From IMG/VR virus record IMGVR_UViG_3300020185_002701, positions 1 to 64,000 of that record: a stretch of DNA of 64,000 nucleotides; one strand, 5' to 3'. Both the position numbers and the translations under genes were made by a program. Below the pieces are notes generated by a model. That model worked only from the letters and a program-made list of their open reading frames with translations, was not told where the DNA came from and searched no databases. This document shows, piece by piece, positions 52,101 to 58,176 of this stretch; the stretch's first letter is position 1, and each line of letters opens with the position of its first letter. This DNA is from a virus.

Positions 52101-52454
52101 CCAACTACACCAGCGACACCGCCACCGACACCAGTAATTAAATACTTCTTCTGGGAGCCAGCAACAATAGAAGTAGGTCAATCTAATACATTGTATTGGA
52201 GTGTATCTAACGCAACTTCAGTAGAAGTAACAGGTGACACTGGAACTTACAGGTTATCAGGATCGGGTTCACGAGTAAATGGCCCGTACAAAAGTGCCGG
52301 CAACTTTAGTACAACACTAACAGCATACAAAGCAGGCGCAGTGCCGACTACCGCCACTGCCACTGCCCCAATTACAGTAAAAGCCGTATCTTCTACACCA
52401 CCGCCTGACCTTGACCCACGCAGAGGAGGCAGGCCCAGAATTTCTGAAAGATAG
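40122..52454 (+). CDS. Subtilase/adhesin megaprotein, 4110 aa
   Basis: Begins with an I9-like prodomain (about residues 1-105), then a complete S8 subtilisin domain. Its catalytic residues are Asp145 (VVMDSGI), His190 (GHGTHCA) and Ser454 (GGTSMAAP), with oxyanion Asn345 (SAGNN). Big/cadherin-like repeats follow, then a LamG-like domain at about 787-965 (DDWNKIAIQRNNDSLAVFI). Six Calx-beta-like repeats span about 1046-1731, and three Big-like repeats follow. A seven-bladed FG-GAP-like propeller lies at about 2020-2410, with two more Big-like repeats after it. A long beta-rich region follows, and an Ig/PKD-like domain near 4000-4090 precedes a Pro/Arg tail. The frame is open three bases further upstream (TTG), but the ATG at 40122 fits the AAGGA site better. 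The late position between two fibre genes suggests a virion-bound protease-adhesin. No signal peptide was seen. Confidence 0.85.
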   Translation: MVHREYNVIVHKDVDLAELEQELCAAFGNETIPDREVEIVDPRYKNPRITSFNLSDDEAEQLRADPRILEVEIPPLQQPGMIVERFVVTTQSGDFDRSSSTADDHVNWGLRRVIETTNTFGGSTTIAGDYSYSRDGTGVDFVVMDSGIQADHPEFEDADGNSRVRQIDWYDAADIPGTMPTNFYTDFEGHGTHCAAIAAGKTYGWAKNADIYSLKMAGLEGPTDPNNGINYSVIFDLVVAWHNRKNNPADPIYTGRPTVMNMSWGFLYQNENEPDSGEYRGTPWTFGDPGYTVGTTLWNSTGIVPKLGNATSGYRYKLPGSNTSANTDIDTIASAGIIVTISAGNNYYKNTLPGDVEYDNSVSWGAITRFYHRQGSPYSPDVFFVGSIDTDQILDGTYKDRVASSSTRGPAVNIFSPGDSIASATSTVNSYASLDVYNYIPDTNFRMVELGGTSMAAPQVAGIAALHLQANPNLTPAQIQDRIINDNSYNVMYSTGSDTDYTAFTSSLLGAAGNVVYSKYSIDVNESLSDITLSNPSLVTTNLNQPATINLRDLTSNVAVTNFREFTVTTTPTNGTVTLIDPSQGTVEYTPNNSYTGPDNFSFTLKNNLGNVSTNQSDVSVQVGSGQLVTVADDSFTTFGLETTVLDVLANDGINANVSTVVVDTSPSNGTASPNIDGTIDYTSSIRYGLDSFTYTVDSTTDVTSDISNVTVYINQRVAVSDFSFEASSPGTSTIPVLKNSTSYDPHFANVRAIYNFISPSLGTAASATGSTYLGNITPVGSSIEFVTTGGEHDLGSLYFGDKDFHTGASIDSTNLAASNFFTSPEWTVEWSFKISSSSVTGTQSMMCAKSVNNGPLRVFFNGTGLTCLVNSSSSIIRNFQGLTGWVYDDWNKIAIQRNNDSLAVFINGVLVRESSTGTSLNNISETDSIIYLGRDAFSTTTYKLNDCYMDNIRFTASARYDIADSYYPATQTFATSNSDLANVSTLTIAEQPTYGTAVLDLGNAAILYTADEGYVGADSFKYNVTSLNPTLSGNAIVTLEVSGIGTYDTMLVSPASVDEDGSTVTFTINTAFVLDGTTVGYTVGGTGITVDDISLGSLTGTINVNSNQGTLALQVLTDNLTEGAETLTLTLDATDSAGWATNSLSNVLLINDTSLSKIYDSLDVSPVSVDEDGSNVTFTVNTTNVTDATTIGYTISGTGITTNDISLGSLTGSITITANEGTLEFQVLADTFTEGPETLILTLDANDSFGTSTGSLSNTVTINDTSVTAGVYNTSTFNINSVNEDSDGDNTDVIFTVNTTAVLDGTTVGYTISGAGITVDDISLGSLTGNITINSNTGNVSFNVIADNLTEGNETLILTLDATDSAGWSTGGLSDTVLLVDTSVNDPIYDNVYFNLTNVDEDSSTQVVFTVDTSYVIDGTTIGYTVGGTGITVNDISLISLTGDFTIINNTDSIDFTVNTDSLTEGNETLTITLDAQDSVGTNTGSLANSIILNDTSQSPLPGTPTYNTVGFNFPTVNEDGTTIVIFTINTTDVVSGTTVPYTISGGGITTDDLNLNSLTGDIVIVQGNIGQLAFTVNQDFFTEGPEILTVTLGATDSNGDPTGSLSGQVTLIDTSKTPAYLSAAFDVDSITENGTDFAVFRVDTENVAVNTEIGYVITGVGSGDISVPLTGNIFINNTDYGILAFTATEDFTTDGNMTATVTLVAQDSFGTFTGGLSDSVIIIDTSKTPNTPPTATSVNTSTGESTTIIIDLSGNISDSGPFSGLTALNIVTPPDFGTANVTFSLPDAYITYTPNPGFYGTDIIAYNVTDNEDTDSNTAFVTIRVFQAPIAANNTVTMNQAEVETFDILSNDSPGEGALVPTLTVIETVPSNGTVINNLDGTITYTPFSQFFGLDTLTYNVTNSNNATSLTPGTVFITVNQADPPVAEDDEFIGLVNTAFNINVVSNDLTGNDPIDLNTLIITVPPVNGAAIYLNDGTITYTPNTGFIGVDTLSYTISDTVGRTSNPANVTITISGPDALLLHTVNNENAYGSSVGDNFGEVVAMSDRYSIVGAPNEDDDNGTSSGKAYIFNNTTGELLHTLVNPNPDNLSINDYFGSAVGITDNYAIVGSYGEDATTGVSPGRAYIYNAFTGLLLHTISDPSPPYEFNNFGQTVAITDNYFIVGDPTFTQGGASSGIVYVYDLATATLLHTIINPNLYYSGSGDRFGSAIAMTDTYFVVGAPGEDATVAPLGDTGIAYIYNTVTGAQLYTLENPANPGTQDLFGSSVAITNDYAVIGAPRATGDSLTYSGIQWGAAYIFNTSTGALLHTLDNPEESALPMFMGSSVAIDNVRTLVSVPDGNNQTGIVHVYDTATGSYLYAIVDPNADINSRFGNYVGLSDNYSIVTSPGSVLGGIEGAVYIFLTTVGINTAPISVNDSITTFENDTVIIDVLANDIDLENNIRPSTVRMTSTPLNGTAIVQQNGTIQYTPAFGYTGLDSFTYKVSDVYNLPASNATVSVDILQLPLAVNDSVTIEKNTIAEINLPSNDIGASIDPSSVTIISLPLNGIVQLDQPTGNVVYVPNTNWVGTDTFQYTIKNTFGNISTNIGTVTIIVEQPPGDGNIISIQGNQFDQFGTVVDKPVDVEEFSDKLAPVIDTDIQSFPVSFFYDNPTLLYSATSKPTYKWAGYNPSVYPRKKVTDRIPFKWSDMVGYQNYYLPFPDPVIKITNLGDVSGYTNDTESLIASSATISVDWQQSSWPIPPRPSPSQYQYTRSVTFTWYRDGVFLSRETKVNDSVFTVSSPPLLPLGDAKNYNIRLDVIAILYGPDDRVVPFKNDASFAHASSSKISNAAFKVSTYQPSASALTTSVLPIKPNSTGTQYVTVYRRFVDDTLISTIGNSVTFGSFKRGYIYPNFDSAPGRTPDNYVDYEWQRRIDPGKEWFAENLTDNTQFYWDAGSNDGLGGSQDLNGHQIRFRARARQELNDPDQTITGDWATTSPITVQYFTEYYVPIFSLGGVTSAIKGGEILAVFTPYNMGAGATTYYWRIVPLGAFANEFVTDSGSFSLDENLYYDGSRPIDHRQTITSLVNVGDTVDRTYSIEFFTNSGYTGDPIFADTLTTVSSVPAYNIQARWLGSNGKNYTGNIDKWEVYVREESVVDLFDIQIKNLPYKVGDIVYLQNDRIVGDGTSANDIYFRKNSNQAWAKYNSGTRVAVECYNVTVTDTDYIAHFAIQFKGEDDSPLGGSAANYELFNFTFYNAAVAGTALVDFTARIYDNVEFFFAITSELEASEVTYYTINNVLSQTGDGYVKWKSYDIASNTGNNDHYFLNPGTYALEDLTFFYQWERIQDGKWTSFRNDLGGSDWVNKTSSAYYLGSGDEGFYFNDIGDTTVIHNWANGIDIRQRIIIYNNRGKIIADQYSNVVTMKINVSNTASSVGINSISVQNATEGSTTYTLTINSKGMIGKGVRVQLTNNNFYHTSTDFYTLIKRNTTNVRLNDLIPQKYYNTAATETITVTAPAGTAAAGYESKSTTYTIAQAPMEFVFGKVDYTSGGSTLEKGFGQSTAITSEEGGVLNFRGFFNNVPPGEDIILEFYAFTDDGSLVPNASIVNLISGTDGLGSLDKPYKTGTITYPYVPANSLVKRNQSYLAKMEGLTLKYDPSSFDTFKGNWRVTTTPNRLVDITGSIKSVNTLPVPWSPSGQDINVIASENIKEDGTTANPVLQGYVFFWGISSAPAGTTIYWRINSSKTTAVAGVNYDGTQNNATLTTDASGVAFQNKPGVRQDGDPTAPLFFPVINDGTYAVTDPVIAVDMSFYSDFRTSYTASTKILNVNPAPIPAPTVNLAQAYSTGILWTYINVQNFAVGDYPTGTILTFIIDDDGTIKNIAGSKGTITTVSTWLPAGESASDYEWKVSYRHSDSALADQTGAIMYAYNNGSTGNAQSFNTWYSTTGSQIIFSSGAQGVNADPATSVMTIEVRSKSNNAVKDSDSTSIYWLPGSYTLPSEDVPVEEQPTTPATPPPTPVIKYFFWEPATIEVGQSNTLYWSVSNATSVEVTGDTGTYRLSGSGSRVNGPYKSAGNFSTTLTAYKAGAVPTTATATAPITVKAVSSTPPPDLDPRRGGRPRISER
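43257..45314 (+). repeat. Six tandem Calx-beta-like repeats, about 110 aa each
   Basis: Units begin near 43257, 43594, 43930, 44276, 44629 and 44974. Each has a V-D/N-E-D start, a Y-T-I/V-GG/SG-TGIT-DDISL-SLTG centre, a T/E-GxE-TLTLTLDA-DS segment and an NDTS or IDTS end. Repeats 1 and 3 are nearly identical at DNA level around the central segment, indicating recent duplication. The acidic positions suggest calcium binding by analogy with Calx-beta/RTX adhesin modules. Confidence 0.75.
46179..47351 (+). repeat. Seven FG-GAP-like beta-propeller blades
   Basis: Seven copies of a unit with the pattern D-x-FG-x-x-V-A-I/M-T/S-D-x-Y-x-I/V-V-G-A/D-P, each followed by G-x-A/V-Y-I/V-Y/F and TG-x-LLHT strands (first DNFGEVVAMSDRYSIVGAP, last SRFGNYVGLSDNYSIVTSP). 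Seven blades is the number needed to close an integrin-type propeller. The region is flanked by Big-like repeats within the megaprotein. Confidence 0.75.
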
Positions 52455-52487
52455 GATTTTAAAATTAAAACGTATTTTATAAAAAAT

Positions 52488-52495
52488 GATAAATA
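52488..52495 (+). promoter_or_regulatory. Late promoter box GATAAATA before the second tail fibre
   Basis: GATAAATAACAAG, preceded by an A/T tract, lies 29 bp upstream of the fibre ATG. The ribosome site GAGGAA (52511-52516) lies between, so this transcript would have a normal leader, unlike those at 9049 and 37356. Confidence 0.7.
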
Positions 52496-52524
52496 ACAAG
52501 TATATAAATTGAGGAATATTAACA

Positions 52525-54363
52525 ATGCCATATATAGTAACTAACAGTGATGGTAGCTCTACAATAACAGTAGCAGATAGTACAGTCGACACTGGTACGT
52601 ATTCCCTTGCCCTTATTGGACGTAATGTTGCAAATTATGGGCAATATTTTGCTCAAAATACAATTAGACAATTAGAAAATTTTGCTAGTACTACTGCACC
52701 TAATCCTGGTACAACGCTAGAAGGACAACTTTGGTACAATAAAACTGAACAGCAATTAAGTGTATGGCAAGGATCTACTTGGAAAAGAATTGGAGTTGTA
52801 GTAGGATCAGATAACCAAAAGCCCACTCAGTTTAGAACATCCGGTACAAGTTTTTTCAATACAACCACAGACAAACTGGAAATTTGGAATAACGGTTGGC
52901 AAGAAGCGGCATATGGTGGTACAGTTACAGATGAATTTTCTTCGGATAGTAGCATCCAAAGTCCAACTACATACGGAACAAGATTAAGAACATTATTTTT
53001 TAAGGAAGCATCAACAGACAACATGCTGCCTGTTTTAGCATTAGTATATACTAAAAGTCCACAAATTAATCCAACTGATCCTACTAGTAATAGAGGTTCG
53101 ACCGAGGTACCATCAGGTTCAGGTAATTACGAAACAATCATGGCGTTTTGGAGTGATTTTGACTTCTATGTTAACAGTGGAGGTACTGATTCTCCAGTCA
53201 ATGGCAGTATTGTAGACTATTACAACGAGTTAGTAGAAGTTGATTCAGGAATACTTGCTGCTAGAGCAGGTAGATCGACTGGGCAAGTATTTAAAGGTTT
53301 GAACCAACGTGCTGAATATGAAGGTTCTAGTATTGCTACATTTGACAGCGTTTTTATTACCAGCGCATTGGGCTCAGCTAGTTTACCGGTTCCAGAAGGA
53401 TACTTTTCTAGTTTAACCATTGGATCAGATATTACTGTGCAAACACTGACTGTTAATAATGACGGATCTGTAGGAGGACAACTTACTGTTACTGGCAATA
53501 TTACTTCTACATCAGGTACTATTAATACAACAGACTTAGTTGTTACTAATTCTAGTATCTTAAACGGAACTACAACCATAAATGGCTCTATTGTAGTTAA
53601 TGGCGTAAACAGCCAAACATTAGGAACTGTTACTGAAGTAATTGAAGACAGCTATTTTGGAAACGTTACTGCTGCAAACGCAACCATTAATAATTTAACG
53701 GTTACCGGAGACGTTGTTGGTTTATCAGTAGCAGGATTGGAATCTAGTGGTGACGTGGTTATACAAACAGGTTCTACTCTTATTATTCAAGACACAATTC
53801 AAGGAAGCATAGCTAATGTAACAACTCTTGATGCAAGTACATCAGGAGCAACACATTATCTTACTTTTGGGACAAGTGACCTCGACTCTACTGCCCAACC
53901 ACTTAACACAGATAGCGGAATAAACTATGTACCTAACACTGGTACCTTAAGTGCAACTACATTTTCTGGTACAGCAACCTCAGCTGAGTTTGCGGATTTA
54001 GCTGAAATATACTCAACGGATGCTGTATACTTACCTGGTACTGTTGTAACAATCGGCGGCGCTGCTGAAATAACATTGTGCACAGAAGATGCTAGCACAG
54101 ATGTATTTGGAGTTGTGTCAACAGACCCAGCGTACTTAATGAACAGCAAAGCAGAAGGTGTAGCGGTTGCATTACAAGGTCGTGTACCAGTTAGAGTTAT
54201 AGGTAGTTGTTCTAAAGGCGACAGATTGGTTAGCGCAGGTGAAGGTGTTGCTAGAACAATAGGAAATACACCATATGATCCACGTATGGTAATAGGTCGA
54301 GCACTGTCTGGCAAATCAAGTCAAGCAGAAGATTTTGTAGAAACAGTAGTAGGAGTTAAGTAA
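52525..54363 (+). CDS. Second tail fibre protein, paralogous N-terminus, distinct C-terminal domain
   Basis: A 612-aa fibre whose N-terminus (LIGRNVANYGQYFAQNTIRQ, then LENFAS and GQLWYN) parallels that of the fibre at 38051, so both probably attach to the same kind of site. The shaft is a Thr/Ser/Asn-rich beta repeat region (for example TSGTINTTDLVVTNSSILNG). The C-terminus lacks S74. It carries instead a domain with EFADLAEIYSTDAVYLPGTV, GVVSTDPAYLMN, VAVALQGRVPVRVIG and KGDRLVS, which recurs in marine phage fibres and resembles the Peptidase G2-type autocleavage/chaperone region; that identification is tentative. It ends TAATG, overlapping the next gene by one base. Confidence 0.8.
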   Translation: MPYIVTNSDGSSTITVADSTVDTGTYSLALIGRNVANYGQYFAQNTIRQLENFASTTAPNPGTTLEGQLWYNKTEQQLSVWQGSTWKRIGVVVGSDNQKPTQFRTSGTSFFNTTTDKLEIWNNGWQEAAYGGTVTDEFSSDSSIQSPTTYGTRLRTLFFKEASTDNMLPVLALVYTKSPQINPTDPTSNRGSTEVPSGSGNYETIMAFWSDFDFYVNSGGTDSPVNGSIVDYYNELVEVDSGILAARAGRSTGQVFKGLNQRAEYEGSSIATFDSVFITSALGSASLPVPEGYFSSLTIGSDITVQTLTVNNDGSVGGQLTVTGNITSTSGTINTTDLVVTNSSILNGTTTINGSIVVNGVNSQTLGTVTEVIEDSYFGNVTAANATINNLTVTGDVVGLSVAGLESSGDVVIQTGSTLIIQDTIQGSIANVTTLDASTSGATHYLTFGTSDLDSTAQPLNTDSGINYVPNTGTLSATTFSGTATSAEFADLAEIYSTDAVYLPGTVVTIGGAAEITLCTEDASTDVFGVVSTDPAYLMNSKAEGVAVALQGRVPVRVIGSCSKGDRLVSAGEGVARTIGNTPYDPRMVIGRALSGKSSQAEDFVETVVGVK

Positions 54364-55334
54364 TGGCATCAGGAGCAACTATCACAATTACAGGCGGCAC
54401 AAATATGCGATTAGTTGTAGCCGGTGTAGACGGTGTTGAAGCCGACGACTATAACTTGCCTAGAGCAAATGTAAATGATTTATTATCATCCCCGCAAGAT
54501 GTAACACTTGGTACATTTACATTAGCTAGTACTTTTGGATACAATCAAGGTGGTGCAAGTGTTAATCCAAACAGTCAAGGTTCAACAGTTCTTGCAGCAG
54601 GAAGTTCTAGAGGTCTTAAAGACTTGCAAGACGATGTACAGGCATTACAGGTATTTTTAAATGAAACTAGTGAAACTGTTACTGATGTGGCAGCTGGAGA
54701 TATTATTACAGCCGCGACTTTTAACAGCTTGATGTTAGCAGTAGAAGATTGTTGGAATGCTAGATTTAACCACACTCCTAGCGCAGCAGTTACTGATGCA
54801 ACTGTACAAAGAACAACTGCATGGACTAATACTCTTACTTCTGTATTAACGTGGACTTTTGCCAGTGAAGCTGCTTGCAGAGCATTCTTCAACGGTGGCG
54901 GCGAACTAGGTTTTAGTGTAGGTAGAACTGGTGGCTCAGCGAGTGATCAAAATACAAGGTGGGACGAAACGTTTACAGCAGTTGGTGATATATTGTTAGA
55001 CCACGAAACAACTCAAGCGGGTTCTGGAACAAATTCAAATATAGGATTTTATGAACTAACTACTAGTCCTCAGCAGTTGCTTGAAAAATTTACTGCTACA
55101 GCTCCATACACTGCTGACGTACTTCGAGTTACAGCAAACGTAAACAGCACAACCAACCCAACAGTTATTACAATGACACTGACTTTAACTGATGCAGGCG
55201 ACAATATTATTGATGCCCAACCAGATGGAACACTGAGCATTAATGCACGTAGACGCCAGCCTGATGTTACTGGTACTGGTTTTAGTGCTTTTGCCACTCC
55301 AACTGACAGCTTAGGTGCAATAACTGGTTCATAA
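54363..55334 (+). CDS. Virion structural or fibre-associated protein, 323 aa
   Basis: A beta-rich Ala/Thr/Gly protein coupled to the preceding fibre by a one-base overlap. The middle has a helix with FNSLMLAVEDCWNARFNH followed by WTFASEAACRAFFNGGGELG and RWDETFTAVGDI, a pattern I associate with structural proteins next to tail fibres in marine myoviruses. The C-terminal part looks like an Ig-like strand array (TPVTITMTL-type alternation around residues 260-300). The function is unassigned; location implies a part of the distal tail. Confidence 0.6.
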   Translation: MASGATITITGGTNMRLVVAGVDGVEADDYNLPRANVNDLLSSPQDVTLGTFTLASTFGYNQGGASVNPNSQGSTVLAAGSSRGLKDLQDDVQALQVFLNETSETVTDVAAGDIITAATFNSLMLAVEDCWNARFNHTPSAAVTDATVQRTTAWTNTLTSVLTWTFASEAACRAFFNGGGELGFSVGRTGGSASDQNTRWDETFTAVGDILLDHETTQAGSGTNSNIGFYELTTSPQQLLEKFTATAPYTADVLRVTANVNSTTNPTVITMTLTLTDAGDNIIDAQPDGTLSINARRRQPDVTGTGFSAFATPTDSLGAITGS

Positions 55335-55359
55335 ACTTATATTTTAATTGATACTTGCT

Positions 55360-55367
55360 TATAAATA
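55360..55367 (+). promoter_or_regulatory. Late promoter box TATAAATA (perfect consensus) before the accessory block
   Basis: TATAAATA lies 31 bp upstream of the ATG at 55399, in a 64-bp gap. It is the only exact T4 consensus among the plus-strand boxes. It would drive five overlapping genes up to 59180. Confidence 0.75.
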
Positions 55368-55398
55368 GTGATAACACACTTACATTACAGGTATCTTT

Positions 55399-55758
55399 AT
55401 GAGCGCAAAACTTTCAAAAGCATTAGAATTTGCTAATTATCGTGTTACTTTAAACAATCAAAAAGAAGCTCTGAGAGCTAAAGCACATTCTCTACTAAGT
55501 TACAGCATTAATGGCGGAACTTTTACCATAGACAGAACACTAATATCGTTTTGTAGAAATCTCATTGACGAACAGTTAGTTGAAGCTATACTGCTTGACG
55601 ATTATAACAATCCTATTAAAATAGAAATTGTTGAATTTTACGAAGAAATTTTAAGCAGATATAGCGAAACTACCAATGACTATTACGTAGAATACGAAAA
55701 AATAAAAAAGGCTAGAAGTGTAAACAAGGTAGTGGATATCAATGAAGATAATGTCTAA
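55399..55758 (+). CDS. Conserved hypothetical phage protein, 119 aa
   Basis: A small, mostly helical charged protein. It begins KLSKALEFANYRVTLNNQKE, has a central ING-GTFTIDRTLISF strand and ends with DYYVEYEKIKKARSVNKVVD. Its style recalls small proteins found near fibre genes of marine T4-like phages, but I assign no function. The ribosome site is a weak AGGT. The final 17 bp overlap the start of the glycosyltransferase-like gene, so the two are translationally coupled. Confidence 0.6.
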   Translation: MSAKLSKALEFANYRVTLNNQKEALRAKAHSLLSYSINGGTFTIDRTLISFCRNLIDEQLVEAILLDDYNNPIKIEIVEFYEEILSRYSETTNDYYVEYEKIKKARSVNKVVDINEDNV

Positions 55759-56656
55759 GACTAACACAATTGATCGAGGTATTATAATGTTCGCTCATAA
55801 TAATACTGAAATAGATTATTTTCGTTTAGCAGTGGTAAATGCAACACTGATACAACGCTACTTAGGCTTAGAAAAACAAAATATTGCTGTGGTCACTGAC
55901 TTACACTCTCTTGAACACGCCCAAAAACAATTGGGCAAAAGATTTATTAAAAACGCAATCGGGCATATAATTATAAACGAAAAAGATGTTAATTTTAAAC
56001 ATTCCAATGTCCGCACATACAAAGATACTAGTTTACATTCTAAACATTTAAGTTTTTATAACAAAAACAGAAGTGATGCATACGATTTAAGTCCGTTCCA
56101 AGAAACCATACTAATAGATGCTGACTATCTTGTTTTAAGCGATTCTCTTAATCAGTGCTGGGGACATAATAACGAATTAATGATGAACTGGGAATATAAA
56201 GATGTATATAGTAGTAGAAAATATCCTTCGTTAACACGATTACATAACTTAGGAATTAGCATGTATTGGGCTACTGTGGTGTATTTCCGCAAAACAGATT
56301 ACTGCGAAACATTTTTCAATCTAGTCAAACAAGTCAGAGATAATAAAGACTACTATGGACAACTGTTTAGAATTAATAATAAACTGTATAGAAACGATTT
56401 TAGTTTTAGTGTAGCAGCACATATATTAGGCGGATTCCAAGATAAAACATTGCCGCAGTTACCTTTTCAGTTGTTCAAAACATTTGATACAGATGATGTT
56501 TATGAGGTGAACAGTGATTTAAGTTTAGTTCTTTGTTTAGAGAAACCAGATTCGCCTGGAGATTTTATTGCCACTAAGTGGAAGGGAGTAGATGTGCACA
56601 TAATGAACAAATGGGCGTTATCTAGGATATCAAACGGATTATTAGAATATGTCTAA
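55742..56656 (+). CDS. Glycosyltransferase-like protein A (GT-A fold)
   Basis: A 304-aa protein with a GT-A-like beginning (IIMFAHNNTEIDYFRLAVVN) and a metal/nucleotide-sugar site motif ETILIDADYLVLSD, which gives a D-x-D. A later acceptor-side region follows (ATVVYFRKTDYCETFFNLVK). It would transfer a sugar from an activated donor; the substrate is unknown. It shares its plan with the next gene, so the two are paralogues. The start may be 55742 or the ATG at 55751 (MSKTNTIDRG); the first gives the larger overlap with the preceding gene. Confidence 0.6.
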   Translation: MKIMSKTNTIDRGIIMFAHNNTEIDYFRLAVVNATLIQRYLGLEKQNIAVVTDLHSLEHAQKQLGKRFIKNAIGHIIINEKDVNFKHSNVRTYKDTSLHSKHLSFYNKNRSDAYDLSPFQETILIDADYLVLSDSLNQCWGHNNELMMNWEYKDVYSSRKYPSLTRLHNLGISMYWATVVYFRKTDYCETFFNLVKQVRDNKDYYGQLFRINNKLYRNDFSFSVAAHILGGFQDKTLPQLPFQLFKTFDTDDVYEVNSDLSLVLCLEKPDSPGDFIATKWKGVDVHIMNKWALSRISNGLLEYV

Positions 56657-57506
56657 AGGGTATATTGTGATTGCTCAAAATAACGCCACTGTTGATTACT
56701 TACAACAGGCGTATGCCCTTGCATTAAATTTAAAGTTAACTCAGAGCGAAGTTAACAAGTTAACTGTTTGTGTTGATAAGGCAACAAAACGATTAATAAC
56801 AGATAAACACAGACAAGTATTTGATTGCATAGTAGATATTCCCTGGATCGATGATGCTGAAAACAGTGATTGGAAAATACAAAACAAGTGGAAATATTAT
56901 TACATGACACCTTACGATGAAACTGTAATATTAGATACAGACATGATATTTCCTGTAGATGTTAGTTTCTGGTGGGATGTACTCAGCGAACGAGACGTTT
57001 GGGCAAGTACTAGTGTGAGAAACTTTAAAAACGAAACTGTGACTAATGATTATTATCGAAAAGTGTTTACTAACAACCAGCTTCCTAACGTGTATACTGC
57101 ATTTATGTATTTTAAAAAATCCGAAGTTGCCGGGGAGTTGTTTGGATTAGCAGAGATAATATTCCAGCATTGGGAAAGATTTTTTTATCTTTATATACCT
57201 AATAATAAACCAGACAATGTTAGCGGCGATGTGGTTTTTGCACTAGCAATGAAACTGTTGGGCGTGGAAAACGAATGCACTAAGCCTAAACTAACTAATT
57301 TGCCTACATTTGTTCACATGAAAAGCAAATTACAGAATTCACCACAGTTAAACGATGAGTGGACTGCTAGTTTACCAACCTATTATCATAGCTACAGAGA
57401 TTTTAAAATAGGCAATTTCCAGCAACAGTTACCCTTCCATTATGTAAACAAAGAATGGATGACACCTGCAAAGATTGCACAAATGGAAAACGATTATGAC
57501 AGTTAA
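56649..57506 (+). CDS. Glycosyltransferase-like protein B (GT-A fold), paralogue of A
   Basis: A 285-aa protein beginning GYIVIAQNNATVDYLQQAYA, with the D-x-D motif in ETVILDTDMIFPVD and the acceptor-side segment VYTAFMYFKKSEVAGELFGL. These align in order with the preceding gene's motifs. Its start overlaps the previous stop by 8 bp, which fits a tandem duplication followed by divergence. The pair probably works in one glycan or nucleotide-sugar route. No transmembrane segment or signal peptide was seen. Confidence 0.6.
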   Translation: MSKGYIVIAQNNATVDYLQQAYALALNLKLTQSEVNKLTVCVDKATKRLITDKHRQVFDCIVDIPWIDDAENSDWKIQNKWKYYYMTPYDETVILDTDMIFPVDVSFWWDVLSERDVWASTSVRNFKNETVTNDYYRKVFTNNQLPNVYTAFMYFKKSEVAGELFGLAEIIFQHWERFFYLYIPNNKPDNVSGDVVFALAMKLLGVENECTKPKLTNLPTFVHMKSKLQNSPQLNDEWTASLPTYYHSYRDFKIGNFQQQLPFHYVNKEWMTPAKIAQMENDYDS

Positions 57507-58176
57507 TCAAGCTGCAATTGACCGTAAAAATAGATTTTTAGAAGAAAAAAAGTCTGTATCATCTGTGAAAGAGTTAGTTAAGCATAAAGTTGAACAACCT
57601 TTTACTTTGTGGTTCAATAGTGAAGGTGATATATTATCGTTTTCGCAAAATGAAATAGCACCGAGGAACGGATGGTACACATATGATTTTGAACCAGAAC
57701 AGCTATCAGTGTTATACAACGGAACACATAATTATATAGTTGTAAAAGATCAATTAGTTGAAAACAAATATTCTATACAACGAAAAGTTTTAGAGGAACA
57801 GCTAATTTCTAAAGAGGAATATTTCTTACATGAAGTTCCTTTTGTTCGCGTATCACCTAGAGGGATAAGACTAGAATTAACAAAAAATCATTTAAAAATT
57901 GCTCTCGACACTAACATTAAACAATTATACGAAGGCATTAGTCCAGTTAAAGCAACTGCAAAATCGCAACGTACATTTGAATTTTATATAACTAAAACTG
58001 GCGATCCGCATATACTTTACGATCAAGGATCTGTGTACTTTAGTCAGTTATTAACTAGCGACGTAGTTAAGATTAAATTAAATAAACAACTGCCAAAAGA
58101 AGTAAGTATATATACTAAAAAACTTTTTGAAAGTAAATATCGTTACAGTGTTACAGACAAAAGGAAAACGAATTAA
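57496..58176 (+). CDS. Hypothetical protein, 226 aa, in the glycosyltransferase cluster
   Basis: The frame is open from 57475, but the ATG at 57496 is preferred because it has a GGAAA site and overlaps the previous stop by 11 bp. The N-terminus is a charged helix (DRKNRFLEEKKSVSSVKELV), followed by a beta-rich body with FTLWFNSEGDILSF, GWYTYDFEPEQLSV, VPFVRVSPRGIRLEL and DPHILYDQGSVYFSQLL. I recognise no family. Its position between glycosyltransferase-like genes suggests a partner role, or a structural protein carried in the same transcript. Confidence 0.55.
   Translation: MTVNQAAIDRKNRFLEEKKSVSSVKELVKHKVEQPFTLWFNSEGDILSFSQNEIAPRNGWYTYDFEPEQLSVLYNGTHNYIVVKDQLVENKYSIQRKVLEEQLISKEEYFLHEVPFVRVSPRGIRLELTKNHLKIALDTNIKQLYEGISPVKATAKSQRTFEFYITKTGDPHILYDQGSVYFSQLLTSDVVKIKLNKQLPKEVSIYTKKLFESKYRYSVTDKRKTN

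Noticed and set aside
52455-52487. AT-rich inverted repeat after the megaprotein as a terminator
   Set aside because: The stem would be almost all A-T with no GC core, too weak to call.
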